A stretch of DNA of 13,360 nt from Oscillospiraceae bacterium. GTDB taxonomy: Bacteria > Bacillota > Clostridia > Oscillospirales > Oscillospiraceae. The DNA lies in assembly GCA_029067025.1 (NCBI GenBank), contig JAIEFH010000172.1, positions 1-13,360 on the forward strand. Reading direction: 5' to 3'. Position numbers and translations under genes: made by a program. A model generated the notes under the pieces. It saw only the letters and a list, made by a program, of their open reading frames with translations. It did no database searches and was not told where the DNA came from. This document shows positions 6,168 to 12,380 of the stretch, piece by piece. The stretch's first letter is position 1; each line of letters opens with the position of its first letter.

Positions 6168-7051
6168 GACGATTCAACTTAGGCTATTTCATCAAAGAGG
6201 GGTTCACCAGCATATTCTCCCATGGACTGATGTCCTTCGCGGCGGTGTGCATGATTGTGGCCTGCCTCATCATCATGGGTTCGTTTTCCCTGCTGGCGGT
6301 CAATGTGGACGGTATGCTCAGCCAGTTGGAGGAGGAGAACGAGTTTCTGGCCTTCATCGACGAGGACTACACCGAGTCGCAGATCAGCGCCCTCATGGAG
6401 CAGGTGCGGCGGCTGGACAATGTGGGCGAGGTGAAGTACATCACCAGGGCGCAGGCCAAGGCCGACTACCTGAAGGGCCACGAGACCGAGGGGCTGTATG
6501 TCAATCTGCCCGACGAGGTGCTGCGGGACCGGCTGTCCATTCACGTCGTCGATCTGGAGCGGTTCACTGAGACGGTGGACGCGGTGCGCGCCCTGCCCGG
6601 GGTGGTCAACCATCGAGCGGCAAATGAGGTGGCGGAGGGCTTTGTGGCGGTGCGCAACGCGGTCACCGCCCTGGCCATGGTGCTGGTGGGCATCTTGGCG
6701 CTGGTGTCCCTGTTTATCATCTCCAATACCACCCGGCTGGCCGCCTTTGCCCGCCGGGAGGAGATCGCCATCATGAAAATGTGCGGCGCCACCGACGGCT
6801 TTGTCCGCTGGCCCTTTATCGTGGAGGGGCTGATTCTGGGCCTCATGGGGGCCATCGTGGCCTTCTTCCTTCAGTGGGCGGTGTATACCGCGGTGAGCGG
6901 AGCCCTTTTGAAGAGCGGCGGTACCGATCTGCTCACTCTGATGGATTTCAAGGTCCTGTGGAAGCGGGTGCTGATGATCTTCCTGGCGTCCGGCGCGGCC
7001 ATCGGCGCGCTGGGCTCCGGGCTGGCCATCCGCAAGTTCCTCCAGGTTTAA
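6164..7051 (+). CDS. ftsX: Cell-division protein FtsX (membrane subunit of FtsEX)
   Basis: FtsX couples FtsE to an extracellular peptidoglycan hydrolase. The 295-aa protein (usual 295-300 in Firmicutes) has a short cytoplasmic N-terminus, TM1 at about 22-46, an extracellular domain at about 50-160 (EFLAFIDEDYTESQI, LPGVVNHRAANEVAEGF), then TM2 (166-188), the conserved cytoplasmic SNTTRLAAFARREEIAIMK stretch, TM3 (214-242) and TM4 (268-288). The MCGATDGFVRWPFIVEG motif is typical. It overlaps ftsE by 4 bases; GGGAGG is 12 bases before the ATG, so coupling to ftsE translation is likely. The extracellular domain should bind the coiled coil of the M23 protein encoded next. Confidence 0.95.
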   Translation: MRRFNLGYFIKEGFTSIFSHGLMSFAAVCMIVACLIIMGSFSLLAVNVDGMLSQLEEENEFLAFIDEDYTESQISALMEQVRRLDNVGEVKYITRAQAKADYLKGHETEGLYVNLPDEVLRDRLSIHVVDLERFTETVDAVRALPGVVNHRAANEVAEGFVAVRNAVTALAMVLVGILALVSLFIISNTTRLAAFARREEIAIMKMCGATDGFVRWPFIVEGLILGLMGAIVAFFLQWAVYTAVSGALLKSGGTDLLTLMDFKVLWKRVLMIFLASGAAIGALGSGLAIRKFLQV

Positions 7052-7098
7052 ATGTACTCAAGCTGTATCCCAATCTGAACTTTATCGACAACACCTGA
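7051..7098 (+). pseudogene. Relic resembling the C-terminus of an M23 peptidase
   Basis: Directly after ftsX, in another frame, the bases encode NVLKLYPNLNFIDNT and a stop. The intact peptidase downstream ends its catalytic domain with NDVLKLYPGMTF (399-410). VLKLYP is identical and the flanking Asn and Phe are similarly placed. There is no start codon or ribosome binding site of its own. The simplest reading is the last 15 codons of an older or duplicate M23 gene left by a deletion; chance similarity over so short a stretch cannot be excluded. Confidence 0.45.
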
Positions 7099-7120
7099 CC
7101 CGGATGGGAGGAGGGGTATT

Positions 7121-8386
7121 ATGATGAAGAAAAAGACCCAGCGGATCATCGTCATCGTTGTGGCGGCGGCGCTGCTGCTGTCGGTGATGATCCCTGTGCT
7201 GAGCGTGTTCGCCCGGGCCAGCGTCACCCAGAGCGACATTCAGAACATCAAAAATGAGCTGGGCGACATCCAGGCGCAGAAGAAAGAGGCGGAGGAAAAG
7301 CTGAAGGCCATCCGCAACGACCTGTCCAAAGCCAAAGAGCAGGTGGCGCTGATTCAGGAGCAGGTGCTTTTGTGCGAGCAGGAGATCAACGTCAGCCAGG
7401 CCATACTGGATGAGTATGACCGGCAGATTGCCGAGAAAGAGCTGGAGATTCAGGCGTTGGAGCAGCAGGAAGCGGAGCAGTACCAGGAGTTCTATCAGCA
7501 GGTGCGCTGGATGGAGGAGACGGGGGGCGTGAACTACCTGTCCATCCTCTTCGAGGCCAACAGCTTCGCGGATATGCTGGACTACGCCATGCTCATCGGC
7601 GACATCATGGATTACTCCAACGGCATCATTAACAGGCTGAAGGCCACCCAGGGGTCGCTGGCCCAGGCTCGGGACGCTCTGGAGGCCGACCGGGCGGACC
7701 AGGCCCTGGTGCAGCAGGAGCTGGAGGCGCGCAAGTTGGAGCTGGAGCAGAAGCGGGAGGAAGCCCAGAAGCTGCTCAACCAGATCGCCGCCTCCGAGAG
7801 CGAGTACGCCAAGGAGGCCAAGGAGCTGGCGGAGAGCGAGGCTCGGATCAATAAGGAGCTGAAGGATGCCCAGGCGAAATATGCCGCCCAGCTGGCGGCC
7901 CTTGAGGCCCAGCGGAACGCCGCCGTCAACATGACCAGCGGCAACTGGTACTGGCCCCTGCCGGGGCGGTATAAGATCTCCTCCCTGTTCGGCGGGCGCA
8001 TCGACCCCATCAACGGCAGGCGGGATAACCACACCGGCACCGACATCCCCGCTCCCTCCGGCACCCCCATCTACGCCGCCCAGGACGGGATCGTGACCAC
8101 AGTGAACCGGAACAAGAACTCCTCGTCCTACGGCTACTACTGCATCATCAGCCACGGCGGCGGCTATGCCACCCTGTACGCCCACCAGTGCCAGGTGCCC
8201 ATCGTCAGCGAGGGCGATACGGTGAGCAAGGGCCAGGTCATCGGCTACGTGGGCACCACGGGCCGGTCCACCGGCAACCACCTCCACTTTGAGCTGCGGG
8301 TGAACGGCGTGCGCAACGACGTCCTGAAGCTCTATCCCGGCATGACCTTCACCTCTCCCGGCGGCGGGACAATCAACGGCGGCTGA
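7121..8386 (+). CDS. Coiled-coil M23 (LytM-type) peptidoglycan endopeptidase, PcsB/CwlO/EnvC-like partner of FtsEX
   Basis: This is a secreted murein hydrolase. A KKK-plus-hydrophobic signal segment (3-30, with ARA near 31-33 as a possible cleavage site) is followed by a long coiled coil in two parts (about 36-125 and 175-268, rich in Glu, Gln, Lys, Leu). These flank the helical ILFEANSFADMLDYAMLIGD segment seen in PcsB and CwlO proteins. A catalytic M23 domain follows (about 278-402). The zinc and catalytic residues are complete: His304 and Asp308 (HTGTD), His355 (LYAH), His387 and His389 (HLHFEL), so it should be an active enzyme, unlike EnvC, which only activates amidases. A Gly-rich tail ends the 421-aa protein. 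AGGAGG (7109-7114) lies 6 bases before ATG 7121; a second ATG at 7124 is equally possible. Its place after ftsEX points to control by that complex. Confidence 0.93.
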   Translation: MMKKKTQRIIVIVVAAALLLSVMIPVLSVFARASVTQSDIQNIKNELGDIQAQKKEAEEKLKAIRNDLSKAKEQVALIQEQVLLCEQEINVSQAILDEYDRQIAEKELEIQALEQQEAEQYQEFYQQVRWMEETGGVNYLSILFEANSFADMLDYAMLIGDIMDYSNGIINRLKATQGSLAQARDALEADRADQALVQQELEARKLELEQKREEAQKLLNQIAASESEYAKEAKELAESEARINKELKDAQAKYAAQLAALEAQRNAAVNMTSGNWYWPLPGRYKISSLFGGRIDPINGRRDNHTGTDIPAPSGTPIYAAQDGIVTTVNRNKNSSSYGYYCIISHGGGYATLYAHQCQVPIVSEGDTVSKGQVIGYVGTTGRSTGNHLHFELRVNGVRNDVLKLYPGMTFTSPGGGTINGG

Positions 8387-8508
8387 CGTCGGGGCAAAGT
8401 CCGCTCTGCGCGAAACGCCCTTCGGGCATTCCGTGCAACGCTCCCTTGCCCCTCCTCCCCCCACGCGACCCGCTTCGCTGGGCTCACGTGGGGACCCCAT
8501 ATTGTCCC
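8387..8508. other. Non-coding, structured GC-rich spacer
   Basis: No convincing gene lies here: the short overlapping frames (8433-8907) lack ribosome binding sites and family features. The spacer holds a small GCCC-TTC-GGGC hairpin (8417-8427) and a longer imperfect hairpin in which CCCCACG (8459-8465) pairs with CACGTGGGG (8485-8493), with more pairing inside. No promoter for the S41 gene is evident in the whole 8387-8611 gap. Confidence 0.5.
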
Positions 8509-8537
8509 AGGGGCGCGGGGAAAACCCGCGCCCCTTT
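8509..8537 (+). terminator. Terminator of the ftsE-ftsX-M23 operon
   Basis: AGGGGCGCGGG (8509-8519) pairs perfectly over 11 bp with CCCGCGCCCCT (8525-8535) around a GAAAA loop and is followed by TT. The T run is short, so some read-through into the S41 gene is possible. Confidence 0.75.
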
Positions 8538-8567
8538 GGTCATCACGCGGGGAAAACCCGTGCCCCT
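8514..8567. repeat. Two tandem copies of a 22-bp hairpin repeat
   Basis: The unit at 8514-8535 recurs at 8546-8567 with one change (C8529 to T8561), offset by 32 bases. Each copy is a GAAAA-loop hairpin; the second is slightly impaired and ends in CTATGTTTT rather than a clean T run. This looks like a dispersed palindromic (REP-like) element or a duplicated terminator. Confidence 0.65.
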
Positions 8568-8611
8568 ATGTTTTCCTTCCCAGCCATTGAATTTCAGAAG
8601 GAGGCACCACC

Positions 8612-9781
8612 ATGGAAGAATACAGGGCGCCCATGGCGCAAAAACAAAAGAGGCGGCTGCCCGGCTGGGCCAAGATCCTCATATCCGTGGTGCTCGCCCT
8701 GGCCCTGTCCACCGGGGCGTGGTGTCTGCTTTTGGGCCGCGGCGGCATGGCTATGGTGCAGACCTATCTGCTGGCCCGGTTCGCCTTTGTGGACACCGAC
8801 GCCGACCTGGGCAAAGCGGTGGATGCGGGGCTGAACGCCTTTGTAGACGGGCTGGGGGACCGCTGGTCCTATTACCTGAACGCGGAGCACTATCAGGCGA
8901 CCAATGAGCGCCGGGCCAACAGCTATGTGGGCGTGGGCGTCACCGTCGACTACACCCGGGAGGAAGGGCTGCTGGTGCAGTCTGTGACCGAGGGCGGTCC
9001 GGCTGACAAGGCCGGGGTGCTGGTGGGAGACATCATCACCGCCGTGGACGGCGTGTCTATCGCCGGAGAGGCCCGGGAAGAGGGCGCGGACAAGATCGCC
9101 GGGGAGGCGGGCACCCAGGTGACGCTCACCCTGCTGGGAGAGGACGGGGCGATCCGGGACGTGACCTGCACCCGTGCCACCCTCCATAACCCCTCCGCCA
9201 GCGGGAAAATGCTGGAGGGGGACATCGGCTATGTGCGGCTGAGCAACTTCTATTCCGGCTCGGCGGACAGCTTCAAGCAGGAGGTGGACGCCCTGGTGGA
9301 GCAGGGGGCGAAGAGCCTCATCGTGGATGTGCGCAGTGACCCCGGCGGCTACGTGGCGGAGCTGGAGAAAATCTTGGACTATCTGCTGCCCGAGGGGCCG
9401 GTGTTTACCCAAAAGCCCCGGTGGTGGTTCCAGTCGGTTTACAAGTCCGACGCCGACTGTATTGACCTGCCCATGGTGGTGCTGGTAAACAAGGCCAGCT
9501 ACTCCGCGGCGGAGCTGCTGGCCGCCCAGCTCCGGGAGAGCGCGGGCGCGCCCATCGTGGGGGAACTGACCTCCGGCAAGGGCTACTCCCAGGTGACCTT
9601 CCCGCTGGTGAACGGCGGCGGGGTGGGGCTGTCCACCGCCACCTACTGCACCGGCGGCGGCCACTCCCTGATCGGGGAGGGCATCGTCCCGGACGTGGAG
9701 CTGTCCCTCCCCGAGGGCGTGGCCCTGGGGGGCGAGGATGACGTCCAGCTCCAGGCGGCCATCGACCTGCTGACCAAATAA
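8612..9781 (+). CDS. Membrane-anchored S41 C-terminal processing protease (CtpA/CtpB-like)
   Basis: This is a serine protease with a Ser-Lys dyad. A basic cytoplasmic start (KQKRR) and one membrane segment (about 20-42) put the rest outside. A helical region with DGLGDRWSYYLN (79-90) precedes a PDZ domain (about 103-190, SYVGVGVTVD, GPADKAGVLVGDIITAVDG). The S41 core follows: GDIGYVRLSNF, LIVDVRSDPGG, LVNKASYSAAELLA with nucleophile Ser298, and GELTSGKGYSQ with Lys323, 25 residues later as in E. coli Tsp. The 389-aa length fits short Ctp proteases. AAGGAGG (8598-8604) is 7 bases before the ATG. In Firmicutes such a gene often follows ftsEX (ctpB in Bacillus subtilis). Its closeness to the M23 gene suggests, but does not prove, a role in wall-hydrolase control. 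No own promoter was found. Confidence 0.93.
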   Translation: MEEYRAPMAQKQKRRLPGWAKILISVVLALALSTGAWCLLLGRGGMAMVQTYLLARFAFVDTDADLGKAVDAGLNAFVDGLGDRWSYYLNAEHYQATNERRANSYVGVGVTVDYTREEGLLVQSVTEGGPADKAGVLVGDIITAVDGVSIAGEAREEGADKIAGEAGTQVTLTLLGEDGAIRDVTCTRATLHNPSASGKMLEGDIGYVRLSNFYSGSADSFKQEVDALVEQGAKSLIVDVRSDPGGYVAELEKILDYLLPEGPVFTQKPRWWFQSVYKSDADCIDLPMVVLVNKASYSAAELLAAQLRESAGAPIVGELTSGKGYSQVTFPLVNGGGVGLSTATYCTGGGHSLIGEGIVPDVELSLPEGVALGGEDDVQLQAAIDLLTK

Positions 9782-9786
9782 AAGAA

Positions 9787-9826
9787 CTCCGCCCTTGGCA
9801 AGTGCCAGGGGCGGAGCTTTTGATTT
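9787..9826. terminator. Bidirectional terminator between the S41 gene and degV
   Basis: CTCCGCCCTTGGC (9787-9799) pairs with GCCAGGGGCGGAG (9804-9816), with one T-G wobble, around an AAGT loop. CTTTTGATTT follows on the plus strand and TTCTTTTATTT on the minus strand, so it can serve both convergent genes. Confidence 0.88.
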
Positions 9827-9842
9827 CTCGGGGATGCGTCCA

Positions 9843-10679
9843 TCATTTCCGAAGGAACAGAATGCCCAGGGTGTTGGGCCCGCAGTGGCAGGAGATGGTG
9901 GAGCCGGCCACTGTGTGGATGATCTCCTGGAAGCCGTACTCTCGTACGACCTGCTCCACAGCCGCGGGGATAGCGGGGTCGCAGCGGGTGTGGACGATGA
10001 CCATGCGGTCCGTCCGCACGTCCTTGCCATTGAGCTGGTCGCGCACATAGTCGGGCAGCACCTTGTCAAAGGCCCCCCGGTACTTTTTGCCCACGGTCAT
10101 CTTGCCGTCCGCCAGCACGATGCAGGGCTTGAGCTTCAGCAGGTTGGCCCCCAGGGCCACCACCGACGAGCAGCGGCCGCCCTTGGCCAGGTAGTCCAGC
10201 TTGTCCACCACGAAGGTGGTGTCCACCTTGTCGATGAGGCCGTCCAGCAGCTTCAAAATGTCCTCGATGCTGTCCCCGCGCTCGGCGGCGATGGCGGCCT
10301 CAACGGCCAGCAGCCCCTGGCCGGTGGTGAGGTTGCGGGAATCCACCACGTACACGTTGGAATAGTCCTCCGCGGCCACCAGGGCGTTTTGATAGCAGGA
10401 GGAGAACTCGCTGCCGATGGTGATGTGGAGCACCGCGTCGTACTTGGGGGAGAGCTCCTCAAACAGCTCCTGGTAGTCGGCGATGTTCACCGCGGCGGTG
10501 GAGGGCAGTTGGCCGCCCCCCTCCACGTGGCGGAAGATGTCCTCCGGGCCGGCCTCCAGGCCGTCCTTGTAGGTGTTCCCGCCAAAGGAGACATACAGGG
10601 GAACCATGGTGATCTGATAGCGCTCCAGCAGCTCAGGGGGCAGGTCGCAGGTACTGGTAGCGGTGATTTTTATCGACAT
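9843..10679 (-). CDS. DegV family protein (FakB-like fatty-acid-binding protein)
   Basis: DegV/FakB proteins bind a fatty acid and present it to the kinase FakA for phosphorylation, feeding exogenous fatty acids into phospholipids. The 278-aa protein is full length: N-terminal TATSTCDLPPELLERY, a VPLYVSFGGNTYKDG strand-turn, LPSTAAVN (the position of the family's T-S-Q motif, here with Thr61 but no SQ), ITIGSEFSSCYQNA (lipid-headgroup Ser93 region), VVDSRNLTTGQGLL, DYLAKGGRCSSVVALGANLL and a closing HCGPNTLGILF. The start is ATG 10679, because GGAGG then lies 8 bases before it; the in-frame ATG at 10694 overlaps that site. No fakA gene is nearby, so which fatty acid it serves, and with which kinase, cannot be said. 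It has its own promoter. Confidence 0.92.
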   Translation of the reverse strand: MSIKITATSTCDLPPELLERYQITMVPLYVSFGGNTYKDGLEAGPEDIFRHVEGGGQLPSTAAVNIADYQELFEELSPKYDAVLHITIGSEFSSCYQNALVAAEDYSNVYVVDSRNLTTGQGLLAVEAAIAAERGDSIEDILKLLDGLIDKVDTTFVVDKLDYLAKGGRCSSVVALGANLLKLKPCIVLADGKMTVGKKYRGAFDKVLPDYVRDQLNGKDVRTDRMVIVHTRCDPAIPAAVEQVVREYGFQEIIHTVAGSTISCHCGPNTLGILFLRK

Positions 10680-10713
10680 GGGAGCAGCCTCCATTTCGTC
10701 TTTTAGTTGCCTG

Positions 10714-10742
10714 ATTATATCATTTCAAGCAGGAAAATACAA
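10714..10742 (-). promoter_or_regulatory. Promoter of degV (extended -10)
   Basis: On the minus strand, TTGTAT (complement of 10737-10742) and TATAAT (complement of 10714-10719) are 17 bp apart, with TGA directly before the -10 as in extended -10 promoters. Confidence 0.75.
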
Positions 10743-10773
10743 CCGGGGAAATGTACAAGCTCCCCAGCCGCTT

Positions 10774-10802
10774 TTGGGGGCGGTGTTCAAGTTTTTTACA
10801 AT
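10774..10802 (+). promoter_or_regulatory. Possible promoter of the unrecognised 232-aa gene
   Basis: TTGGGG (10774-10779) and TACAAT (10797-10802) are 17 bp apart. The -35 is poor. A TATATT at 10830-10835 is an alternative -10 without a clear -35. Confidence 0.3.
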
Positions 10803-10824
10803 GTCCCCGGAAGTGTAAAAAACT
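10790..10824. repeat. Perfect 11-bp inverted repeat in the degV / 232-aa gene divergent region
   Basis: AGTTTTTTACA (10790-10800) is the exact reverse complement of TGTAAAAAACT (10814-10824), with a 13-base spacer. Arm centres are 24 bp apart, close to two helical turns, which suits a dimeric regulator. It overlaps the possible -10 and start of the plus-strand gene. It lacks a GC-rich stem, so a terminator is unlikely. Confidence 0.6.
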
Positions 10825-10874
10825 GCCGTTATATTTGGCGGTGGGGGCGCATATGGGTTGCCGAGGTGATGGAG

Positions 10875-11573
10875 ATGGTGGGCCAGTTGGTATGCGTCCG
10901 GGAGAAGGGCCGGGGACGGGGGGAGCCGGTGGAGCTTGGCCCGCTGACAGCGCTGCGCTGGACGGTGTACGCACCGGAGGGGCTGGCCCCCTGGCGGCTG
11001 AGGCGGCGGCTCCGAAAGGCGGAGCGCGCCCTGGTTCAGGCGGGAGCGGGCCGGGTGATCCTGGGGCAGGATTTCCCCTGGGCAGACCGGCTGGCACTGC
11101 TGCGTCCAGTGGAGCCCCTGCCCATGCTGCGCGCCTGCGCGGACGTATTTGCCCTGGGGGCGTTGATGGCGGAAGGGGTATCCCCCCATCGTGGGAGGGT
11201 GGCCCTGTCCGCCCCCCGGCTGTGTCCGGAGCTGGAGGGGGCGGCGGAGCGACTGTGCCCCCAGGTGCGGGGGCTGGTCATCGACGCCCCCGGCGGGGAG
11301 GACTACGCCCGGTATTTGCAGGCGAAGTTCGGCCTGCCGGTAGCGCCCGCCGCCGCGGGTGCAAATGTGACGGCGGCCTTCGGCCCGGGAGGGGGCCGCT
11401 GGGGCCGCCGCGTGGAGCTGTATGATGGCGGGACGCTGGGCGGTCTGGCGCTGGCGGCGGAGGGGATAGACCTCCCGGCGGACTGCGCCGGCCAGGTGCT
11501 GGCTCTGCTGTGGGAGCGGGGGGAGGTGCGCCGGGAGGAGCTGCGCGTCCACTCTGTTGACCGTATGCCTTGA
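10875..11573 (+). CDS. Unrecognised 232-aa protein
   Basis: I do not recognise this protein. It is very rich in Ala, Gly, Arg and Leu, with no signal peptide or clear membrane segment, so it is probably cytoplasmic. Visible features are a basic amphipathic helix (PWRLRRRLRKAERALVQAG, about 36-54), a strand-loop RVILGQDFPW, a repeated alternation of hydrophobic strand and helix (VALSAPRLCPELEGAAERL, then VRGLVIDAPGG, then FGLPVAP) that looks like an alpha/beta Rossmann-like fold, and a C-terminal VLALLWERGEVRREELRVHS. The start is ATG 10875, with GAGGTG (10863-10868) 6 bases before; the frame is open further upstream (from 10707) but that part covers the promoter region. Codon use matches the GC-rich neighbours and the frame is clean, which supports a real gene. 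Confidence 0.65.
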   Translation: MVGQLVCVREKGRGRGEPVELGPLTALRWTVYAPEGLAPWRLRRRLRKAERALVQAGAGRVILGQDFPWADRLALLRPVEPLPMLRACADVFALGALMAEGVSPHRGRVALSAPRLCPELEGAAERLCPQVRGLVIDAPGGEDYARYLQAKFGLPVAPAAAGANVTAAFGPGGGRWGRRVELYDGGTLGGLALAAEGIDLPADCAGQVLALLWERGEVRREELRVHSVDRMP

Positions 11574-11598
11574 ATCTCGAAAGCGGCTGTGATAAAAT
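11570..11598 (+). promoter_or_regulatory. Promoter of the HAD-family gene
   Basis: TTGAAT (11570-11575, overlapping the stop of the preceding gene) and TAAAAT (11593-11598) are 17 bp apart, with TGA before the -10. The leader to the GTG start is about 30 bases. Confidence 0.65.
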
Positions 11599-11633
11599 AA
11601 GGACGATTAATGTTTATCTGAGGGGGTACAGCC

Positions 11634-12275
11634 GTGTTTCGAAATATAAAATGGTTGTTTTTTGATATTGGTTCAACATTGGTTGATGAGAGCCGCGCCT
11701 ATGAGAGCAGATTGAGAGATGTCGCGAAGGCGGCAAATGTAACCTATGAATATGTTTGTGAAACCGCGGTCAGGTTCTATCGAGAGAACAAAAAGGGCGA
11801 TGCGGAAACGATAAAATTGCTAGGGGTCGAAAAGCCGAAATGGAGATCGGAAGATGAGATTTTGTATGATGACGCGGAAGAATGTTTGAGAAAATTGAGC
11901 GGTCAATATAACATTGGCATTATCGCGAATCAATCACTTGGAGCGGCAAAGCGATTGGAGGATTTTGGGATATTAAAGTATATCAAATTGGTGATCGCTT
12001 CCGCGGAAGAAGGCATTGCCAAACCGGATGAAAGAATATTTGAACTTGCGCTGGACAGGGCCGGCTGCGAGCCGGGGCAATCGGTCATGATTGGGGACAG
12101 GATCGATAACGACATCGTCCCCGCTAAGAGGCTGGGAATGAACACCATATGGGTGAAGCAGGGGTTTGGAAGATACTGGAATATTACAAGTGAAGAAGAA
12201 AAAGCCGACTGTGAGGTAAACAATCTGATGGAGATTTGCGATATGATGGGGGCGGATACGCGGCGTCCGTTTTAA
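11634..12275 (+). CDS. HAD-superfamily hydrolase, base composition unlike its neighbours
   Basis: HAD enzymes are mostly phosphatases working through an aspartyl-phosphate. This 213-aa protein shows motif I FFDIGSTLVDE with nucleophile Asp11, but Gly13 stands where the general-acid Asp usually is. Motif II is IIANQS (Ser101), motif III AKPDERIF (Lys130) and motif IV VMIGDRIDNDIVPAKRLGM (Asp155, Asp160). A helical cap lies between about 16 and 85. Without the second Asp, ordinary phosphatase activity is doubtful, though DxG variants are common in this group. The start is GTG 11634 with AGGGGG (11621-11626) 7 bases before. By hand count 11641-12240 is about 45% G+C, against well over 60% in the flanking genes, and AGA, ATA, AAA and GAT codons are frequent; recent acquisition is likely. 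Substrate unknown. Confidence 0.85.
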   Translation: MFRNIKWLFFDIGSTLVDESRAYESRLRDVAKAANVTYEYVCETAVRFYRENKKGDAETIKLLGVEKPKWRSEDEILYDDAEECLRKLSGQYNIGIIANQSLGAAKRLEDFGILKYIKLVIASAEEGIAKPDERIFELALDRAGCEPGQSVMIGDRIDNDIVPAKRLGMNTIWVKQGFGRYWNITSEEEKADCEVNNLMEICDMMGADTRRPF

Positions 12276-12347
12276 GGATATAACAGCAAAGATTGTCAGA
12301 AAAAGTTCAACTTATCTGCGGTTATCCATGATACAGAATAGCATGAA

Positions 12348-12380
12348 GCGGCCCTCCCCAGCCGAGGAGGGCCGCGTTTT
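12348..12380 (+). terminator. Terminator after the HAD gene, at the convergent end with prfC
   Basis: GCGGCCCTCC (12348-12357) pairs exactly with GGAGGGCCGC (12366-12375) around an 8-base loop and is followed by GTTTT. On the minus strand the stem is followed by TTCATGC, a poor T run, so it is a weaker end for prfC. The 12276-12347 part before it shows nothing else. Confidence 0.85.

Noticed and set aside
7082..8500. 472-codon minus-strand open frame antisense to the M23 gene
   Set aside because: It is Leu/Gln/Val-rich nonsense mirroring the coiled coil; the plus strand has a secure M23 domain.
8433..8907. Small open frames in the M23-S41 gap
   Set aside because: They are Pro/Arg-rich, cross hairpins, overlap the S41 gene in other frames and lack ribosome binding sites.
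8594..10069. 491-codon minus-strand open frame antisense to the S41 gene
   Set aside because: It runs through a bidirectional terminator and into degV in another frame; no domain is visible.
9795..10706. 303-codon plus-strand open frame opposite degV
   Set aside because: It is antisense to a complete DegV protein, starts inside a terminator and has no motifs.
10707..10874. Upstream extension of the 232-aa gene to 10707
   Set aside because: The extra part overlaps the degV promoter and the inverted repeat, has poor composition, and the GAGGTG site points to ATG 10875.
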